A stretch of DNA of 64,000 nucleotides, taken from the NCBI RefSeq assembly GCF_020687825.1, contig NZ_JAJEWP010000004.1, forward strand, positions 62,001 through 126,000, read 5' to 3'. The notes below the pieces were generated by a model. It saw only the letters and a list, made by a program, of their open reading frames with translations, did not search any database and was not told the origin of the DNA. Shown here piece after piece: positions 28,319-36,338 of the stretch (position 1 is its first letter; the number at the start of each line of letters is the position of its first letter). Source of the stretch: Fluctibacter halophilus (GTDB taxonomy: Bacteria; Pseudomonadota; Gammaproteobacteria; Enterobacterales; Alteromonadaceae). A program made the position numbers and the translations under genes.

Positions 28319-29375
28319 GATTGGCCTGCTCTTTGCTGTTTAGGTTCAGTAACGGCAATATACTCTGCGAATCAGAATCCAGAATGATTTTGCTCGAGAG
28401 CTTTGGCATCACCTCTTGCATAGTTTCAAGATAAATACGCTTACGTGTTACCTCCGGCGATTTTAGGTACTCTACATACAAGGCATTGAATCGAGCAGTA
28501 TTACCTTTGGCTTCGTTGATCCGTTTGAGGCGGTATCCGTCGGCTTCACGAATGCGTTGGTCTTTTTCGCCTTCGGCTAATGGAATAACCTTGTTATAGT
28601 CACGCCGCGCTTCGTTGATGAGTTTTTCTTTTTCCTGCTGAGCCTGGTTGACTTCGTTAAAGGATTCCTGCACCGGTTGGGGTGGGTTAATGTTTTTTAA
28701 CTGCACCTGATCAATACTGATGCCCATGGCATACTTACTTGATGTAGCCTGCATTTTTATCAACGCTTCGGATTCAATTTCCTGACGACCAATAGTGATG
28801 ACTTCATCCACTGTACGGTCACCCACCACTTCTCGCATGACCGATTCGGAAACATAGCGCAGTGTCTCACTGGGCCGTCTGACTTCGAACAGAAATTTGA
28901 CGGGATCGGATATACGGTACTGCACCACCCATTCAACCAGTGCCGCATTCAGATCGCCGGTCACCATTTGTGTTTCACGCTGCGCATCATTGACACGGGG
29001 GCTTTGCATCGGGTCATTAGCATTGGGAGTTGTGAATCCGAACTCCTGTTTGAGTTGGCGTTTGACAGGAACAACTTGAGTGGTATCAATCCCAAACGGG
29101 AAGCGGAAATGCAGGCCTGGCGGCACATCACCGACATACTTGCCAAAACGTTGCACCACAGCCACCGAATCGCTGGGTACGGTATAAATTGAACTCCACG
29201 CCATCGCGCCAATCACGAAGATAAACAAAAGAACAAAAAACGCCGGAGGACTACCACCGGGTAAAAGTGTTTTGATTCGTTCGGAAAATTGCTTGGTAAG
29301 CTGATCTAAATCCGCCGGAGACGCTTTACCTTTCCATGGATTTCTTGGCGGATCATTGTCATTGTCTGTTGACAT
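28311..29375 (-). CDS. hflK: HflK-like SPFH membrane protein
   Basis: 354 residues. The N-terminus is the HflK-type PPRNPWKGK segment, then a membrane helix (about 45-62), an SPFH domain beginning YTVPSDSVAVVQRFGKYV, and a long coiled coil (READGYRLKRINEAKGNTAR). It pairs with the HflC gene immediately downstream. The order hflK then hflC is the usual one. The N-terminal Gly-rich region of standard HflK is short here. Both genes sit within the tRNA-Leu-bounded region and are probably an added stress-response copy rather than the housekeeping set (inference). Confidence 0.88.
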   Translation of the reverse strand: MSTDNDNDPPRNPWKGKASPADLDQLTKQFSERIKTLLPGGSPPAFFVLLFIFVIGAMAWSSIYTVPSDSVAVVQRFGKYVGDVPPGLHFRFPFGIDTTQVVPVKRQLKQEFGFTTPNANDPMQSPRVNDAQRETQMVTGDLNAALVEWVVQYRISDPVKFLFEVRRPSETLRYVSESVMREVVGDRTVDEVITIGRQEIESEALIKMQATSSKYAMGISIDQVQLKNINPPQPVQESFNEVNQAQQEKEKLINEARRDYNKVIPLAEGEKDQRIREADGYRLKRINEAKGNTARFNALYVEYLKSPEVTRKRIYLETMQEVMPKLSSKIILDSDSQSILPLLNLNSKEQANHE

Positions 29376-29486
29376 AATGGTTGCCTCTGATTATTTGCCC
29401 GTTATTGGCAACATGGCTACCAATAGCAATTGTGGCCGGATAGTCAGCACAATATCCGGATGGTAAGGCGATAAAGCCTGACTGGG

Positions 29487-30185
29487 TCAATAGGAGTCCA
29501 GCCGGTCCGTTTCACTCTTCACTACGGCGTAACATTCACAGCAAAGCGCTTCTAATTTTTCCCTGTTGATCACCGTAATATGACCGCGTCGGTATTTGAT
29601 CACACCAAGCTTTTGCAGCTTGCCTGCTGCTTCCGTCACCCCTTCGCGCCTGACACCCAGCATGTTGGCAATCAACTCCTGAGTCATGGTCAGATTGTTG
29701 CTGGATAAACGATCAAGTGATAATAGCAGCCAGCGACAAAGTTGCTGATCGATGGAATGATGCCGGTTACACACAGCGGTTTGTGCCATCTGTGCAATCA
29801 GCGCCTGCGTGTAGCGTAGCAACAACATTCGAATCCCCTGATTGTTGTTAAATTCGTTGCGTAATGCCGCAGCAGGTAACTGGAAGGCAAATCCGGCGCT
29901 TTGAACGACGGCGCAATTCGGGGTACTTTCACCGCCCATAAACACTGCAATGCCGACCACTCCTTCATTACCCACTACGGATATTTCTGCAGATGACCCA
30001 TCAGCCATCGTAGACAGCAGCGATACAATACTATCGGTTGGAAAGTACACGGCCGAAACACTCTGCCCCGCATCATAGATAACCCTGCCAAGCGGCAACT
30101 CGACTAATTTGAGTTGCGGAAACAACCTTCTTTTGCTCTCTTCCGGTAATGCGTTAAGCAATCTATTGTCAGTTGGTTGGCTCAT
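29487..30185 (-). CDS. Crp/Fnr family transcriptional regulator (first copy)
   Basis: 232 residues: an N-terminal cyclic-nucleotide-binding-like fold (about 15-135) and a C-terminal Crp-type helix-turn-helix (LTMTQELIANMLGVRREGVT, then AAGKLQKLGVIKYRRGHITV). It lacks the four-Cys cluster of Fnr and the cAMP-binding PFGE signature, so the effector is unknown. The family with LGVRREGVTEAAGKLQ often sits next to stress genes such as PRC-barrel proteins. Here it lies 111 bases upstream of hflK and probably controls that operon. The second copy at 31201 is related but divergent. Confidence 0.88.
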   Translation of the reverse strand: MSQPTDNRLLNALPEESKRRLFPQLKLVELPLGRVIYDAGQSVSAVYFPTDSIVSLLSTMADGSSAEISVVGNEGVVGIAVFMGGESTPNCAVVQSAGFAFQLPAAALRNEFNNNQGIRMLLLRYTQALIAQMAQTAVCNRHHSIDQQLCRWLLLSLDRLSSNNLTMTQELIANMLGVRREGVTEAAGKLQKLGVIKYRRGHITVINREKLEALCCECYAVVKSETDRLDSY

Positions 30186-30232
30186 ATGGTGCCTATATTA
30201 GCCATTCGGTTACTCCTTACCTGGATTTCCAC

Positions 30233-30538
30233 TCACGATAAAATCTGATCGATTACAACACTTACTCCCGCTTTGCTGTTATCTGAGCGGCAGGGAACAA
30301 GTGCTTTTGGCCAGTGCTGATTGACCGGATTCTGATAATTGTTTGACCCGTATTGTTGCCAAGCACAGCGCCTGTCGAGAAAAGGAATTTTGTAGAAAGA
30401 CAATAATCTGCAATGCAAAAATTCGTTGTCATTGTCGACAATAGCTTTAGGCCAATAAGGATTAATCAGCGGTGCAACAGATGTGATTCTGCCAACCGTT
30501 GATTCGTTTAAAAGTGGCTGAATCTTGCATGTTTCCAT
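30233..30538 (-). CDS. Hypothetical small protein with two WPKA motifs
   Basis: 101 residues with no known domain. It contains the motif twice, as NPYWPKAIVDNDN (about residue 26) and NQHWPKALVPCRSDN (about residue 73), and the same motif recurs in the 61-residue protein at 33446. AAGGTGAG lies about ten bases before the ATG, an acceptable but not strong signal. It lies immediately upstream of the Crp/Fnr gene in the same direction. That the protein frame, not just the DNA, shares the motif with a separate gene argues that it is translated. Function unknown. Confidence 0.45.
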   Translation of the reverse strand: METCKIQPLLNESTVGRITSVAPLINPYWPKAIVDNDNEFLHCRLLSFYKIPFLDRRCAWQQYGSNNYQNPVNQHWPKALVPCRSDNSKAGVSVVIDQILS

Positions 30539-30926
30539 CTTTAGTCACTCACCTTGACGGCGAGCCTCTGTTAGTGAAGATAAGTTTGCCAGCGTAACCT
30601 GATTATTGGCTTGTGTATGTTCGATAGCAAACATAAGTGGGAAGGTAACGCTCTTCAGCTGCAAATCTATACAAGGCAACTTACAGGATCCCAACTTATC
30701 CATATACGCTTTGCCAATCCACCGTGATTAATTCACAAGCGGCGGTTGAGCTTCCCCCGCTAGAAAAGACATTCAATGCGCATCCAACTAGCGTGAATCT
30801 GTTTGTTAACCTGCAACCGAGTGTTCTGAAGACATTTCTGGCACTACGAGCCACCGAAAACAAAGTTCATGTTACTGCGAGTAATACTGCTTATACTACT
30901 CAGCCTTCAACCGTCTTAACCAGTAG
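30539..30926. other. Intergenic region without supportable gene
   Basis: 388 bases. One open frame on the plus strand (30724-30930, GTG start) has no ribosome-binding site and no recognisable sequence, and was not called. Confidence 0.5.
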
Positions 30927-31070
30927 TTAAATGCGCAATTGAAACCAGAAACTGAGCACATCAAAGGAGTTGTTGATAGACACTATAAGTGGCCAGATAT
31001 GAATGACATATACTGGGACGATAAGGTTAACCAGTTTTATATTAGTGGTGTAAAGCATGAAGTAACGTGA
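30927..31070 (+). pseudogene. C-terminal remnant of a PRC-barrel protein
   Basis: A 47-codon open frame without an ATG start, ending at the stop at 31068-31070. Its sequence KWPDMNDIYWDDKVNQFY aligns with the C-terminal tail SWPNMDDAVWVTEILSYY of the intact PRC-barrel protein at 32718 and with the usual tail of that family. No PRC-barrel core is found upstream in any frame, so only the tail survives. Confidence 0.5.
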
Positions 31071-31200
31071 TGCACCGCCTGATGGCTCTGTACCAGCGCA
31101 ATTGAAAAGCGGACTGGATTGGATGTTCGTCTATCAGACATAATCCTGACCTTTGTTGTTCAATACCAGCAATTTTTTTTACATTGAATCATTGATGCCG

Positions 31201-31923
31201 TTAACCATCAGCCTCAGTTTTGAGGTTTTTCTTGTGGAATTTAAACGCCGCCGCATAACATTGACATGAAGCCTGTTTAAGACCCGATCTGGAGAGTACG
31301 TTTATTTGCCCGCGGCTATAGCTGATTAATCCCGCCCGCTGAAATGCCCCTGCTGCAATAGTTACCGCACTGCGGCGCACGCCTAGCATCCTGGCCAGAT
31401 ACTGATGGGTTAGATAAAACTGACTGGCGTGAGCCCTGTCCTGCGTCATTAACAACCAGCGAGCCAATCGTTGCGGCACTTCATGCGAACAATTACAAGC
31501 CCCCGTCAGTGACAGTTGTAGTATTAAAATATAAAGATAACTATGTATCACATTCCGTAACGGCAAACTGGCTTGCAAGCGCTCGCGAAATACGCGTGCA
31601 TCCATCCGTAAGGCCTTTCCTGCCCCTTGAACTATTGACAGCATTGGCGCATTCCGTTTGCCCAATGCCAGCGTGGCTCCCAGCATTCCCTCACTGCCGA
31701 TCAAGCCCATTTCTACCGACCGTCCACCTGAAACCTCCACTAACACCGAAATAAATCCAGTTAGTGGGAAAAAGACATCTTCTATGGGTTCATCCGTCGC
31801 GTAGAGCACCTGTCCAAATTTGAGTTCCACTGGCGTGGAATGCCTCAACAACCATCTACGTTGCGTATTCGACAGGCAATTTATTAGGTCGTTTGTCACC
31901 GTTAGGGTTGGTAGTGAGGACAC
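31201..31923 (-). CDS. Crp/Fnr family transcriptional regulator (second copy)
   Basis: 240 residues with the same architecture as the copy at 29487: a cNMP-binding-like domain (about 18-140) and a helix-turn-helix with YLTHQYLARMLGVRRSAVTI and AAGAFQRAGLISYSRGQINV. Both end in a Cys-x-Cys-Tyr segment (CQCYA here, CECYA in the other), hinting at a shared ancestor and perhaps a redox or metal role (speculative). It is monocistronic as far as can be seen, 373 bases from the next gene on the same strand. Confidence 0.88.
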   Translation of the reverse strand: MSSLPTLTVTNDLINCLSNTQRRWLLRHSTPVELKFGQVLYATDEPIEDVFFPLTGFISVLVEVSGGRSVEMGLIGSEGMLGATLALGKRNAPMLSIVQGAGKALRMDARVFRERLQASLPLRNVIHSYLYILILQLSLTGACNCSHEVPQRLARWLLMTQDRAHASQFYLTHQYLARMLGVRRSAVTIAAGAFQRAGLISYSRGQINVLSRSGLKQASCQCYAAAFKFHKKNLKTEADG

Positions 31924-32296
31924 TTAAGTCTCCGACAATTGAAAAAGATGATGACTAACAAGGGGGCTCTTGTTCTTTTTAGGAAAGCAACAAATTAACC
32001 GATTAAACAGTGGCCTTCTGTACGTTACATCACGGATGTTGAGATGATTGAAAATGGCAGTTTCTGGTTCGACAGGAATAGTGGGCAGACGCAGGCTAGC
32101 TGGCATATTTCAACTTTAGTGACTGATCGCTATTCACCACTGTGTTTAAAGGAAGAGTCCACCTAACACCTTAAAAAAAACCCCCAGGGCACCCCGGGGT
32201 AAAGCAAATGTGAATCAAGTACATTATAGAATCAACAAGGGATATGAATTGACCCCACCAATGCAACTAATGTCACATGAGCAATAACCTATAGGG
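31924..32296. other. Intergenic region with a strong minus-strand terminator
   Basis: 373 bases. Contains the terminator at 32173-32199. A 60-codon minus-strand open frame (31924-32106) has no start signal and was not called. Confidence 0.5.
32173..32199 (-). terminator. Rho-independent terminator
   Basis: On the minus strand: CCCCGGG-GTGC-CCTGGGG followed by eight T residues. It lies about 100 bases past the stop of the 37-codon gene, which shows that this small gene is part of a real transcript. Confidence 0.85.
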
Positions 32297-32410
32297 CTAT
32301 TTCTTTTGCTCTTGCTTTTTTTCTTGCTGGGACTCTTGCTTTTGTTGCTCGCTCCCTGGTGCAAGTTTCTTTTCTTGGTCAGGTTTTACATCTTTATTAG
32401 GATTTTGCAT
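32297..32410 (-). CDS. Very small Lys/Gln/Glu-rich protein
   Basis: 37 codons, starting QNPNKDVKPDQEKK after the Met and ending in a run of Gln, Lys and Glu. GAGG lies five bases before the ATG at 32410, and a strong terminator follows, so it is likely expressed. It is fully hydrophilic and probably disordered. It resembles small stress-induced hydrophilic peptides only in composition; no family is recognised. It is below the usual length cut-off of gene finders. Confidence 0.55.
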   Translation of the reverse strand: MQNPNKDVKPDQEKKLAPGSEQQKQESQQEKKQEQKK

Positions 32411-32717
32411 AAACACCTCTGCTATTTCACTGAGAGCGCGATTGCCACCAGTTGAAATAAGAGCTTATCAGCTCTGATAGCATCCTTCCGTTCGCTGCCA
32501 CACACTTGACCAATACAAATTAAATCAACATTGCATGCTGATAATTATTTACAAAAACAGTCAGGCATAAGTGTGATAGCGAACAGAGAACCTGACCTTT
32601 CGATGGCACATTGTTTTTATCAGTGCGCCTTTTGCACGGACCGGAAAATTGACCTTTTAGCGTATTGCTATGTGTTGACCATTCGTTATCAAGCCCCCAA
32701 ATACTGGAGCCAAACAA
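32411..32717. other. Intergenic region between divergent genes
   Basis: 307 bases forming the divergent promoter region of the 37-codon gene and the PRC-barrel gene. No gene or clear operator was found. Confidence 0.5.
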
Positions 32718-33170
32718 ATGAACGTACTTGCCCAAGAAGTAACACCAGTGCCTTCCCAACCAGATATTTCAAAAGAAAATCTGTGCTATTTAAGTGCTGA
32801 CACTTTATGTCACAACGACGTCTACAACCATAAGGAACAGAAGCTAGGCAAGCTACACAGTTTGATGCTAAGGGTGCCAATAGGTGAGGTATCTTTTGTC
32901 ATTATTGCAAAAGGCGGATTTTGTGGAATTGGCGAGAAGCTATTGGCCGTGCCATGGCAAGCATTAACATTAGACAGAGAGAGAAAATGCTTCGTTTTAC
33001 CTATGCCAGAGGAAAGATTGGAGCGGGCCCCGTGCTTTGACGCAAACAGCTGGCCGAACATGGATGACGCAGTCTGGGTGACGGAAATACTCAGCTATTA
33101 CAATGTTGATCATTCCAAACCAGACAATGACTCAAAAATCGAGCAGAAGAGCAAGTCAAGCATCCAGTAA
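32718..33170 (+). CDS. PRC-barrel domain protein
   Basis: 150 residues with a single PRC-barrel (about 27-90). It shows the family pattern: LCYLSADTLCHNDVYN, then KLGKLHSLMLRVPIGEVSFV, IIAKGGFCGIGEKLLAVPW and the usual tail ANSWPNMDDAVWV. TGGAG precedes the ATG. Proteins of this kind are common in stress islands next to Crp/Fnr regulators and BON or CsbD proteins; the barrel may bind RNA or protein. No membrane segment. A remnant of a second PRC-barrel protein lies at 30927-31070, evidence of gene duplication or decay in this region. Confidence 0.85.
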   Translation: MNVLAQEVTPVPSQPDISKENLCYLSADTLCHNDVYNHKEQKLGKLHSLMLRVPIGEVSFVIIAKGGFCGIGEKLLAVPWQALTLDRERKCFVLPMPEERLERAPCFDANSWPNMDDAVWVTEILSYYNVDHSKPDNDSKIEQKSKSSIQ

Positions 33171-33445
33171 AGGTTTAGAGGGAGAACTGTAACTAGGCCA
33201 TTGGTGCATGCAAAGCTGTAAAACTAGTTAGAGCTTGAAACCGGGCATGGACCACTTAAAAACGCCGATTTGTCCTGACTAACAAATGATTGTTGTGTAA
33301 TCCTCGGCTATTCCACAGAATATGGCTGCCTGTTAAGACAGGCCTACGAACTAATATCTACTTAACCACTTAATTTACCCAGTACTCCCATCCTGATTGA
33401 TGAACCGCCTTGACGGACATCACTAAATGAGCCAACTGATGTGTT

Positions 33446-33631
33446 CTAAGACGGCTTCAAATTAGTAGCACGGCCCCCCCTTTGCAGGTACTGTTTTTTG
33501 TCGCTGTTTTGCCACTTGCCCAACGCTTTAGGCCAGTAAAGATGAATACTAGTTGCAGGGTCTGGAATTATCCTTTTCGATTCATGGTTATTGTTTTTAT
33601 GGTCATTATCCCTTTGTATTTGCTCTATCAC
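33446..33631 (-). CDS. Small hypothetical protein with WPKA motif
   Basis: 61 residues, Asn/Lys/Gln-rich, with the motif HLYWPKALGKWQNSD in its second half. The start is a GTG at 33631, directly preceded by GAGGAGGGAGC, one of the strongest ribosome-binding sites in the window. The same motif occurs twice in the 101-residue protein encoded at 30233-30538. No signal peptide or membrane segment. Unknown family; possibly a regulator or toxin/antitoxin-size peptide, but nothing in the sequence supports a particular function. Confidence 0.5.
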   Translation of the reverse strand: MIEQIQRDNDHKNNNHESKRIIPDPATSIHLYWPKALGKWQNSDKKQYLQRGGRATNLKPS

Positions 33632-34036
33632 GCTCCCTCCTCAAGAATTTTTCTAGGGCAATAAGGCGGACAGATTAAAGACAGATCAGCCCCCCTATCT
33701 GTGCGATAGCAAAATAGTGTTAGCTACTTCTCGTGAGTATTAAGGCCAGAGTAAAAAAATCAATATGGTGCTCTTAAAAGTGAACGCCTAGCTGTTCGAG
33801 AGCCAACAACTGCGAGAAGGGCAACTACGCCAGATTTTCATAAAATGTTCGCTATCGAACAGACTACAGCGACGTAGCAATCAATACTGTGTCTGTAACG
33901 TTATTGATTCCTAATTGGTTTGCCAGACCCTGCACATCGAATGTTTTAGCTTGGTAACGTTCCCAATCATTTGTAGTAACTACAAAGCAAGTACAAACAA
34001 TTAGGGCTTCAAGACTGAATAGCGCAGGAGACTGTG
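33632..34036. other. Intergenic region, AT-rich
   Basis: 405 bases between divergent genes. It must contain the promoter of the 34037-36064 operon. No gene or repeat was supported. Confidence 0.5.
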
Positions 34037-34375
34037 ATGAACGCCAATCTATCGGTAGCAACACGCCAAAAAACTTGGTCCAAAGTACTGCTAGTCAAAT
34101 TAGCGGTTACAGTCACCTTGTTGTTTACCAGTGGTTGTGCAAGTCAACAAGTGTCCGGTCAAAATGCGCTACAAGCGCATCAGTGGCTTGACCAGATAAT
34201 AATCGTCTCTAGAAATAAGCCCCCTACATTGACCGAACAATCAACGCTTCTGACAGCACTGTCAATGACCTGCAGGTCGCACTTAAAGCAAGCAAAGCTT
34301 TTGAATAAAGCACTGCGATTTCGTGTTGATGCACTGGTGCTAGCTCAAAAATCCAATGCATCTGGATTACCATGA
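34037..34375 (+). CDS. Small lipoprotein
   Basis: 112 residues with a basic N-terminus, a hydrophobic stretch and a lipobox (LLFTSGC followed by ASQQ), so a lipid-anchored envelope protein is predicted. The mature part is helical and basic. The ATG at 34037 has AGGAG six bases before it; an adjacent upstream GTG is less likely. Its stop overlaps the start of the next gene (34372-34375), and the diguanylate cyclase gene follows, so the three look like one operon. No family recognised. Confidence 0.65.
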   Translation: MNANLSVATRQKTWSKVLLVKLAVTVTLLFTSGCASQQVSGQNALQAHQWLDQIIIVSRNKPPTLTEQSTLLTALSMTCRSHLKQAKLLNKALRFRVDALVLAQKSNASGLP

Positions 34376-34722
34376 GAACACATTTACCATTCTCGCATGA
34401 GTTCGGAGTGACATTAGTTTCAACCCGCTGGATGTTAATAATGCTGACAATCTTTTTATATGCTGCCTGCTCTTATTCATCGCCATTGAATACTGGCTTA
34501 ATTGAAGCAACACAACGATTAAATGCACTGAAAGGTAATAATCGAAAATCCAGTATGGCTAGTTTGAATTCGAGTAGGCCTATGCAGCAGTTTGAACATT
34601 TGTTGTGGATGGCTGAGCATAAAATAGAACTATCCGATACCCGCTCCAGAACAAGGTATCTGGAATATGAACACACTTCATTGCTTGACCAGTTACATAG
34701 CTTGCTAGGCAAAAATCCATAG
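34372..34722 (+). CDS. Small membrane or lipoprotein-like hypothetical protein
   Basis: 116 residues. One hydrophobic segment (about 21-33) ends in LYAACSYSS, which could be a lipobox (weak, AAC) or a membrane anchor; the N-terminus before it is long for a signal peptide. The C-terminal part is helical with EHLLWMAEHKIELSD. The ATGA overlap with the lipoprotein gene implies translational coupling. It may work with the lipoprotein as an envelope sensor for the downstream diguanylate cyclase (inference from position only). Confidence 0.6.
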   Translation: MRTHLPFSHEFGVTLVSTRWMLIMLTIFLYAACSYSSPLNTGLIEATQRLNALKGNNRKSSMASLNSSRPMQQFEHLLWMAEHKIELSDTRSRTRYLEYEHTSLLDQLHSLLGKNP

Positions 34723-34798
34723 TCTGAAAAATGCCTCTGAACGATACACCTCCAACCAATGTCATCAAAGGCCAGTAACATAGATAGGAGCAAACAAG

Positions 34799-36064
34799 AT
34801 GAAACAAGATATTGATGTAGTGGTGGTGATTCAGGAAAAGGCAATGGCCAATTATCTTTGCCATAACATTGGGCTAGCAATTCCCGGTGTTCGTCTGGTT
34901 AGGGTTCGTACACCTATGGAAGTATTGCCATTGTCTCGTAACCGAAACATAAAATTACTCGTTATAGTGACAATAGCCCAAAACTTAAACTGCCTAAACG
35001 TTGACGCATTAAACATGCTGCCTCCAAAAACCATGCTGCTTTTATTATCCAGCAAGCACAATTCTCGCAAGAAGTGCCTGTCCACTGTACTTTTCCAGTT
35101 GTCAGAATACCTGCGGCGTTGGCCGTCCCAAGCGGCCACCGCAGAAAAAACTTCAAATACCGAAAACCAGGAAAAAAGGGCTTTGGGCGCAATGGATGAT
35201 GCAGTCTTCAATTGCAATAAACTCGGTCAGGTAACCTATCTAAATAGTGCTGCTGAGCAACTTACGGGGTTGCAGTACAACAAAGCACTCGGAATGCCGC
35301 TCTCTGCCATACTTCAGATAGGTTTGAGTTCAGAGGATCAAGTCCACACCAACCAAATTGAACAACTTATCGCTGGCAATCGTACTTTATTAAGTCAAAT
35401 AGATTTGCAACTCATTCATCCAAATAGCGATAACGCTCATACCATAAACTCAGTCTCCCAAATACATGATAAGTCGGGTAATAACGATGGCGCTGTGGTT
35501 GTTTTACACAAGGTTAACAGTGATTATGTAAAAATGTACCACCAAGCAAACTACGATTGGCTAACTGATCTCCCTAATCGCGCATTGTTGTCCGAACGCT
35601 TAAACTTTGCCATCAGTTTAGCCAACCGACACAGTTCACTTGTGGGTCTGCTGTTTGTTGATTTAGACCACTTTAAATTAGTCAACGACTCACTAGGACA
35701 TGAAGTCGGCGATCAACTACTAAAATCTGTGTCCAAACGCTTGGTAGAGTGTGTTCGCACCAGCGACACTGTCAGCCGTCATGGCGGTGATGAATTTGCA
35801 ATTCTGTTAACTGAAGTCGCTGGTTTTAGTGACTGTGAACAGGTCGCTAGAAACATCCTGAAAGCCTTTAATATGCCACATCAATTAGGTACCAGAGCTT
35901 TAGTGATCAGTCTGAGTATCGGTATTAGTGTCTACCCTTTCGATGCAACAAGTGGTGATACTATGTTCGAGCACGCAGACCAGGCCATGTATTTGGCCAA
36001 GAAAAAAGGTCGGAATAGATTTGAAGTCTCTGCATACCAGAAGATTTGTAATTATGATAAGTAA
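34799..36064 (+). CDS. PAS-GGDEF diguanylate cyclase
   Basis: 421 residues, soluble. Residues about 1-105 form an alpha/beta domain resembling a degenerate receiver, 125-240 are a PAS domain (MDDAVFNCNKLGQVTYLNSA), and 250-415 are GGDEF. The catalytic motif GGDEF is at 329-333 with the I-site RTSD at 320-323, so synthesis of c-di-GMP with product inhibition is expected. The last residues read MYLAKKKGRNRFEV, a normal end for this domain. AGGAG precedes the ATG. Its gene follows the two small envelope-protein genes. It is the second diguanylate cyclase in the window. Confidence 0.88.
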   Translation: MKQDIDVVVVIQEKAMANYLCHNIGLAIPGVRLVRVRTPMEVLPLSRNRNIKLLVIVTIAQNLNCLNVDALNMLPPKTMLLLLSSKHNSRKKCLSTVLFQLSEYLRRWPSQAATAEKTSNTENQEKRALGAMDDAVFNCNKLGQVTYLNSAAEQLTGLQYNKALGMPLSAILQIGLSSEDQVHTNQIEQLIAGNRTLLSQIDLQLIHPNSDNAHTINSVSQIHDKSGNNDGAVVVLHKVNSDYVKMYHQANYDWLTDLPNRALLSERLNFAISLANRHSSLVGLLFVDLDHFKLVNDSLGHEVGDQLLKSVSKRLVECVRTSDTVSRHGGDEFAILLTEVAGFSDCEQVARNILKAFNMPHQLGTRALVISLSIGISVYPFDATSGDTMFEHADQAMYLAKKKGRNRFEVSAYQKICNYDK

Positions 36065-36338
36065 TTCTTACTAACGTTCCCCTGAAGTGGCAACGACCTG
36101 ACAAACTACTAATCTACCAATTTGATGCACTTGGTTCCCAACATTACCACGTCAAGAAAAATGGCCTATCGTTTTGCCCATTCGTTAAAAAATAAATTAA
36201 AAAAGTGAACATTGTTCTGAATCTAATTGTCGCTAAATGAACCTAAAAACAGAGCTAGGCAAATTACGGCTTTAGACATGGTGAGTTAAAAACCAAACTG
36301 ATTAGTAAATGCGGGGTAACTGACTCAATTGAGAACCC

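Noticed and set aside
30724-30930. Plus-strand GTG frame of 68 codons
   Set aside because: No ribosome-binding site, no recognisable domain, overlaps the frame of the PRC-barrel remnant.
31924-32106. Minus-strand 60-codon frame before the second Crp/Fnr gene
   Set aside because: No start signal and no protein-like pattern.
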